A DNA stretch of 64,000 nt from Bacillus sp. E(2018) (lineage in GTDB: Bacteria; Bacillota; Bacilli; Bacillales; Fictibacillaceae). The stretch covers positions 62,001-126,000 of the forward strand of contig NZ_SCOL01000005.1 in NCBI RefSeq assembly GCF_005503015.1, given 5' to 3'. The stretch's first letter is position 1, and each line of letters opens with the position of its first letter. The position numbers and the translations under genes are program-made. Below are positions 60,040 through 64,000 of this stretch, one piece after another. Under the pieces are notes generated by a model. The model did no database searches, was not told the DNA's origin, and saw only the letters and a list, made by a program, of their open reading frames with translations.

Positions 60040-61059
60040 ATGACGACATTAGAAAACCAATTAGAATGGAAATTAAGAACCATGATTTTAGGTGGTTCAA
60101 TCTCTCAATTTGTTACAACTCTCGTTCAACTGGGTATTCCAGATCTTATAGGTGATAAAAAGATTAGTATTAACGAGATTGCTAGTACCCTTTATATTTC
60201 AAAAGATAAGTCTCACAGATTAATGAAGATCGGAAAATCATTGGAAATTTTTAAAGAAGAAACTCCTGGTTTTTACGCTTTAACTGATATGGGAGAATTG
60301 TTACAATCTAATACCTTAGGATCTTTAAAGAATTATGCATCACTAAAAGGACAAACCTGGGCAAGACAAAGTTTATCAGGACTATTGCCTTCTTTATCAT
60401 CTAACGAGTCTGCATTTTATAATATCTTTGGTCAAGATGTCTTTAGTTTTCTAGAACACAACCAACAAAGTGAGCAATATCATCATTCTTTAAGTGATAT
60501 ATCACAATATCATGACCATAAGATAGTAGAAGCTTATAATTTTGAAGAAGTGAATTCTGTTACTGATGTAGGTGCTGGTCTTGGTTCATTATTAGGAAAT
60601 ATTCTTACACATAATAAGCATCTCAAAGGTGTTCATTTTGATCAAAGATCAGCGGTAAATGCAGCTGAAAATAGTGCTTATCTTAGGAATATAAAAGACA
60701 GATGTTCTTTTATTACAGGGAATTTCTTTTCAGAGGTACAAACTGGTACAGACGTTTATATCTTAAAAACAATTTTACATGACTGGAATGATGAAAAAGC
60801 AGGAGAAATTCTTTCAAACATTAGAAATGATATAAATGAAAAAGGACGTTTACTAATTATAGAAATAATCATGCCAGAACATGATGAGGTTAATATAAAA
60901 ACAATAATGGATTTGGAAATGCTTATCTTCTATGGTGGGAAAGAAAGAAGTTTATCTGAGTATAACACTCTCCTTGAAAATAATGGATTTAAGTTTAATA
61001 GAGTTATTCCTACAAACTCTGATGTATCTATCATTGAAGCATTTCCTTTTAAAAGTTAA
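60040..61059 (+). CDS. SAM-dependent O-methyltransferase
   Basis: A 339-residue protein of the plant-type O-methyltransferase family: N-terminal winged-helix dimer domain (LVQLGIPDLIGDKKISINEI ... GFYALTDMGELLQ), SAM motif VTDVGAGLGSLLG, and catalytic HDWNDEKAGEIL with the His base. AAAGGGG precedes the ATG. It methylates a hydroxyl of the product or an attached aromatic acid. It is the penultimate gene of the operon. Confidence 0.9.
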   Translation: MTTLENQLEWKLRTMILGGSISQFVTTLVQLGIPDLIGDKKISINEIASTLYISKDKSHRLMKIGKSLEIFKEETPGFYALTDMGELLQSNTLGSLKNYASLKGQTWARQSLSGLLPSLSSNESAFYNIFGQDVFSFLEHNQQSEQYHHSLSDISQYHDHKIVEAYNFEEVNSVTDVGAGLGSLLGNILTHNKHLKGVHFDQRSAVNAAENSAYLRNIKDRCSFITGNFFSEVQTGTDVYILKTILHDWNDEKAGEILSNIRNDINEKGRLLIIEIIMPEHDEVNIKTIMDLEMLIFYGGKERSLSEYNTLLENNGFKFNRVIPTNSDVSIIEAFPFKS

Positions 61060-61077
61060 GTGGAAAGGTATAATCAT

Positions 61078-62073
61078 ATGAACGTTATCTTTGAATTTAT
61101 TGATAAGTACCTTAATGGACCATTAAATTGTTTTTATGTGAATGATCAAGTTCAAATTAAAAGCAACAACAAAAGTTTATTTAGCCATTTATTAAATCAG
61201 TTCAGACCATTTTTTAGAGTTTCTCACTCAATAAAAAAAATGACTGATATTGAGATGCATGTTTATTCATTTGATGAGCTTAAGATTATTAATTTGTTAA
61301 CAAACTTCAATATGGGACAAGAAACAAAACAATTTTTAGGTATAAATAATAAGTATCTACACTGGGGAAGATTAGAAGAAGAACAGTATATCATTTCATA
61401 TAACAAGCAGTTTTTATCAATTATAATCCAAGAAAAGAAGAATCCGAATCACATAGTTATGATTGGAGCAAATTCTACAGTTTTTCATACAGTAAGAAAG
61501 TTTCTAAAGGAAGAAATTCTCTATAAAAGTTTATTGAAAACCAGATCGTTAATGATTAATTCTACTGTAATAGAAGATTGTCATGGAAATGGACATGCTA
61601 TTTTAGGTGATAATGTTAGACTTAATGCTCTTTTAATTGAAGAAATGATGAATAACAAGTGGTCAGTTATAAACATGAAAAAGGGAATTTTCAGGGTAGA
61701 ACTATCAAATATAAAAGTATATGGTACACCCGAAAAGTATTTATACTCTCAAAGTCAAGTTACTGAAGACAAAACATCATTTTCTTTGCATCCTATTCAA
61801 TATAAATCAACTACAAATATTAGCACGGTTTTCTTTGTTAATCAGTCATTAGAACAAGATAAAAGATTGTTAAACAAAATGGAAATAATAAACAAACTAA
61901 AGAAATACGTTATATCATATGCTCATCAACAGTCTACAGCGTGGTCAAATATATATCCTCATGAAGAAGAAGAGGATAAAATAGTCGATATCATCTCTTC
62001 GAATATTACTTGTTATGAGATTAAATACCCTTGTTTGGAAAAGTTTATTAAACAGTCAAGTATAATAAATTAG
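61078..62073 (+). CDS. HprK-like protein without an evident P-loop (unknown function)
   Basis: A 331-residue protein, ATG 61078 chosen behind GGAAAGG. The middle, LMINSTVIEDCHGNGHAILG followed by DNVRLNALLIEEMM, has the look of the HPr kinase/PEPCK-like fold common in natural peptide clusters ('lhAsav...G...lGpsgaGKStL'), but the P-loop G-x4-GK-S/T is not there. If the assignment is right, it has lost ATP binding and may serve as a substrate-binding or scaffold protein. The assignment is weak. Confidence 0.35.
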   Translation: MNVIFEFIDKYLNGPLNCFYVNDQVQIKSNNKSLFSHLLNQFRPFFRVSHSIKKMTDIEMHVYSFDELKIINLLTNFNMGQETKQFLGINNKYLHWGRLEEEQYIISYNKQFLSIIIQEKKNPNHIVMIGANSTVFHTVRKFLKEEILYKSLLKTRSLMINSTVIEDCHGNGHAILGDNVRLNALLIEEMMNNKWSVINMKKGIFRVELSNIKVYGTPEKYLYSQSQVTEDKTSFSLHPIQYKSTTNISTVFFVNQSLEQDKRLLNKMEIINKLKKYVISYAHQQSTAWSNIYPHEEEEDKIVDIISSNITCYEIKYPCLEKFIKQSSIIN

Positions 62074-62107
62074 ACAAAAGAATAAGGTTACCCTTATTCT
62101 TTTGTCG
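62073..62107. terminator. bidirectional terminator between the cluster and the regulator
   Basis: Long stem GACAAAAGAATAAGG / CCTTATTCTTTTGTC around a short loop, where the tailoring operon and the regulator gene converge. Confidence 0.85.
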
Positions 62108-63359
62108 TTTTATAAAAATAATTAGCTGCGAGTTCAAAATCATTTAATTTATAGTAGCAATTCCCTATCAACTTATATAAATCGTTTATTTCCTCTGGAT
62201 TATTTTGAATGTTCTCTACAATGTCTAATCCATCTTTTAGTTGTGATAACGCATCTTTATATTTTTCTTGCCGATATAAAATCTCGCCTAGTTGTATATA
62301 AGCAGTGGCTTTTTCTGTAATTGTAGTTGAAGTCGCTAAAATTTGCATACAATATTTTTGAGCAATATCCCATTCTTTTTGTATCATATAAGCTTTTGAA
62401 AGAGAGAGTTTTGCTTGAATTGCTTTAGGTGTGTCGTTTTGTTGTATATAACAATTTAGCGCTAATAAATAGTATTCAATTGCTTTTTCAGGGTTATTTC
62501 GATGCGTGTTGAGAATACCTAAGTTAAAATAGGCGGTTCCTCTGTAGCTTTCTTCGTTATAAAGATCTAAAAAATTCAATGCTTCTTTGTAACAGTCTTC
62601 TGAAAGGTCGTTTTTCCCAATCCTTCTATAGCAAATTCCCAATGAAATTAAAATTTTGCTATTCTTATAATGCCTATTCATACTAATGTTAGTGGTTCTC
62701 ACTTGCTCCAATATTCTAATGGCGGAATAATATTCTCCCATTTTCCCATGTAATATTCCCAAATTAATTAATAATGAAGAACGGATAATATCATTTACGT
62801 AGTGCAAGGTTAGAAGTTCATATCCTTCATTCAATACCTCAAAGGCTTCCTTTTCATTATTTATTTCTATTAATAGTTCCCCTAAAGAATCTAAAGATCT
62901 TACCAAACGTGAATATTCGTTAGTGGATTGAAGAAAAGTAATACTAGTTTGAAAAGAATGAATTGCTTCGTTCATATTTTGTTTTTCATATAAAATTTTG
63001 CCTTTAATCCAGTTTAATGTTCCCTTTTCTTCGTTTGAAAGATGATTTAAATCTATATTATATAGAGCTTGATCTCTTTTAATAACTTTTTCTATCTTAC
63101 CCTCTTCAATTTTCTGTTCAATCTTTTTTAATTCTCTTTTAATTTCAGTAACCATTAACGTATTATTTTGAGGTTTTATTAATAAGTTTTCAACTGTACA
63201 TTCCAGCTTTTCTGCAATTTTAGTTAATATCTCATAAGAAGGATGAACTTTTCCTTTCTCAATCTGACTAATATACCCCCTAGTAGCAATTCCATCAGCT
63301 AGATTTTGTTGAGTCATCCCCTTTTCTTGTCTCAATTCTTTAATCCGCGTACCAATCAT
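62094..63359 (-). CDS. XRE-HTH / TPR regulator, RRNPP-type peptide receptor
   Basis: A 421-residue protein: N-terminal HTH (IGTRIKELRQEKGMTQQNLA then RGYISQIEKGKVHPSYEIL) and eight or so TPR-like repeats (for example AFEVLNEGYELL, AIRILEQVRTT, AIEYYLLALNCYIQ, ALSQLKDGLDIV). This is the classical PlcR/NprR-like architecture for binding short peptides imported by the oligopeptide permease. AAGGTG precedes the ATG. A divergent gene starting 276 bases away encodes a secreted protein with five DEIWP repeats, the presumed ligand. It probably controls that gene and the biosynthetic cluster. Confidence 0.85.
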   Translation of the reverse strand: MIGTRIKELRQEKGMTQQNLADGIATRGYISQIEKGKVHPSYEILTKIAEKLECTVENLLIKPQNNTLMVTEIKRELKKIEQKIEEGKIEKVIKRDQALYNIDLNHLSNEEKGTLNWIKGKILYEKQNMNEAIHSFQTSITFLQSTNEYSRLVRSLDSLGELLIEINNEKEAFEVLNEGYELLTLHYVNDIIRSSLLINLGILHGKMGEYYSAIRILEQVRTTNISMNRHYKNSKILISLGICYRRIGKNDLSEDCYKEALNFLDLYNEESYRGTAYFNLGILNTHRNNPEKAIEYYLLALNCYIQQNDTPKAIQAKLSLSKAYMIQKEWDIAQKYCMQILATSTTITEKATAYIQLGEILYRQEKYKDALSQLKDGLDIVENIQNNPEEINDLYKLIGNCYYKLNDFELAANYFYKTTKE

Positions 63360-63525
63360 ATATATCGCACCTTTTTAATAAATAGATTTAAACCTTTAGT
63401 CAATTATAATTTAGTTATAAAACAAATGACATAGAAACAATTCGTAATATTTTTACAATTTAAACTTATCCTTCCATTCGGAAAGGATTTCACACTTATA
63501 TTATAGCTTAATGTATAGTATTATT

Positions 63526-63593
63526 AACATTTTTTAAAATATTTTAAAATGTTTAAAAAAGATATTGATTAATAAATAATGTTATATTATTAT
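63526..63593 (+). promoter_or_regulatory. promoter of the repeat-peptide gene with upstream palindrome
   Basis: TTGATT (63565-63570), 17-base spacer, TATTAT (63588-63593). Directly upstream is a 28-base near-palindrome (63526-63553) with outer arms AACATTTT and AAAATGTT, ending 11 bases before the -35 box, the usual place for an activator site. A smaller dyad, ATCCTT...AAGGAT, lies near 63467. Confidence 0.6.
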
Positions 63594-63634
63594 CTTTATA
63601 GGTATTATTACATAAAAACTAGGGGATGTTTATA

Positions 63635-63952
63635 GTGAAAAAAATGCTGAAGTTATGTTTATTGATGTCTTTGCTACTTTTGATGGAAGGAATTCATATT
63701 GACAAGCCACTAAAACAAGTAGTTATGACAGGTGTAACAATTGAAGGTGATGAAATTTGGCCTAAAAATAAATCTTCTTTAGCAGCAGGAGATGATGAAA
63801 TTTGGCCTATTAAATACTCCGTAGGAATGAAAAACGGCGATGAAATCTGGCCTCTGCATAATAGTAGTGGTGCAATAGATGATGAAATTTGGCCAAAAAA
63901 CCCATCTTTTTTAGTAGCAGGAGATGATGAGATCTGGCCAAAAAAAGTTTAA
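63635..63952 (+). CDS. secreted multi-repeat pheromone precursor (five DEIWP copies)
   Basis: A 105-residue protein from GTG 63635 (AGGGGA 8 bases upstream; an ATG at 63626 is too close to that site). It has a Sec signal (MKKMLKLCLLMSLLLLMEGI) and then five units of (G/D)-D-E-I-W-P with 9-10-residue variable spacers such as KNKSSLAAGD. The last copy is three residues from the C-terminus. The regular repeats in a secreted protein, divergent from a HTH-TPR receptor gene, point to a precursor that is cut into several copies of one signalling peptide, as in yeast alpha-factor. It could instead be a multi-core RiPP precursor, but the Sec signal argues against that. Confidence 0.75.
   Translation: MKKMLKLCLLMSLLLLMEGIHIDKPLKQVVMTGVTIEGDEIWPKNKSSLAAGDDEIWPIKYSVGMKNGDEIWPLHNSSGAIDDEIWPKNPSFLVAGDDEIWPKKV
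63749..63940 (+). repeat. five tandem in-frame DEIWP units
   Basis: DEIWP codons start at 63749, 63794, 63839, 63881 and 63926: steps of 45, 45, 42 and 45 bases. Codons differ silently between copies (ATT/ATC, CCT/CCA, GAA/GAG), so the peptide and not the DNA is conserved. Confidence 0.9.
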
Positions 63953-64000
63953 CAATATAGTACAGCCAACTTTTCAACCAGTTGATTGTGAACCATATCT

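Noticed and set aside
63749..63940. Direct repeats that could be taken for a CRISPR array or DNA-level satellite
   Set aside because: Only 15 bases recur per unit, they are in frame, and they vary silently; this is a protein repeat.

Overview
The window looks like a chromosomal segment of a Bacillota endospore former of the Bacillaceae type. The reasons are the strong AGGAGG-type ribosome binding sites, frequent GTG and TTG starts, a Spo0E-family phosphatase gene, an Sfp-type phosphopantetheinyl transferase, PadR and RRNPP-type regulators, and rho-independent terminators after many transcription units. I saw no rRNA, tRNA, CRISPR array or insertion sequence. Species cannot be named from the sequence alone.

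Left part, 1-18.4 kb. The tail of an ATP-grasp ligase overlaps a threonine-aldolase-type PLP enzyme. An XRE/TPR (RRNPP-like) regulator lies divergent from a 42-codon secreted peptide gene. A LuxR-type regulator and a long co-directional biosynthetic operon follow: N-acetyltransferase, ketoreductase-like SDR, two acyltransferase-like proteins, AMP ligase, aldehyde-dehydrogenase-fold reductase, ThDP enzyme, KAS III, acyl carrier protein, a chain-length-factor-like KAS without its active Cys, FabZ-like dehydratase, active KAS II and an RND exporter. This is the gene content of a reducing type II polyketide or fatty-acid-like pathway (KS/CLF/ACP/KR/DH, no enoyl reductase seen), which would give an unsaturated acyl chain with a modified end.

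Middle, 18.4-36 kb. This is accessory and partly decaying sequence: two CPBP proteases, an Abi_2/HEPN abortive-infection protein, a PadR-controlled MacB-type ABC operon with three evenly spaced operators, the Sfp-type PPTase that could activate both carrier proteins of the window, several gene remnants (DinB, MocR, DUF4145-like), a Spo0E-like small gene, an ArdC antirestriction protein behind a structured 0.5-kb noncoding region, a second KAS II, and an MntA/HepT toxin-antitoxin pair.

Right part, 36-64 kb. This part is visibly more AT-rich and forms one peptide-derived natural product cluster in several blocks. The minus-strand operon carries a secreted alkaline phosphatase, a 90-residue precursor-like peptide ending in a Ser/Cys-rich tail, a terminator, an acyl carrier protein and two ABC exporter half-transporters. 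The flanking plus-strand operons encode an MFS pump, APH-like kinase, 2-oxoglutarate oxygenase, GNAT, histidine phosphatase, gingipain/caspase-like protease, PEP-synthase/rifampin-phosphotransferase-like kinase, another GNAT, a B12-type radical SAM enzyme, AMP ligase, glycosyltransferase, BioB-like radical SAM enzyme, O-methyltransferase and a HprK-like protein. Kinases, exporters and a secreted alkaline phosphatase together suggest a product that is phosphorylated for self-protection, exported and reactivated outside. The cluster ends with a second RRNPP-type regulator divergent from a secreted precursor carrying five copies of DEIWP, a likely multi-copy pheromone.
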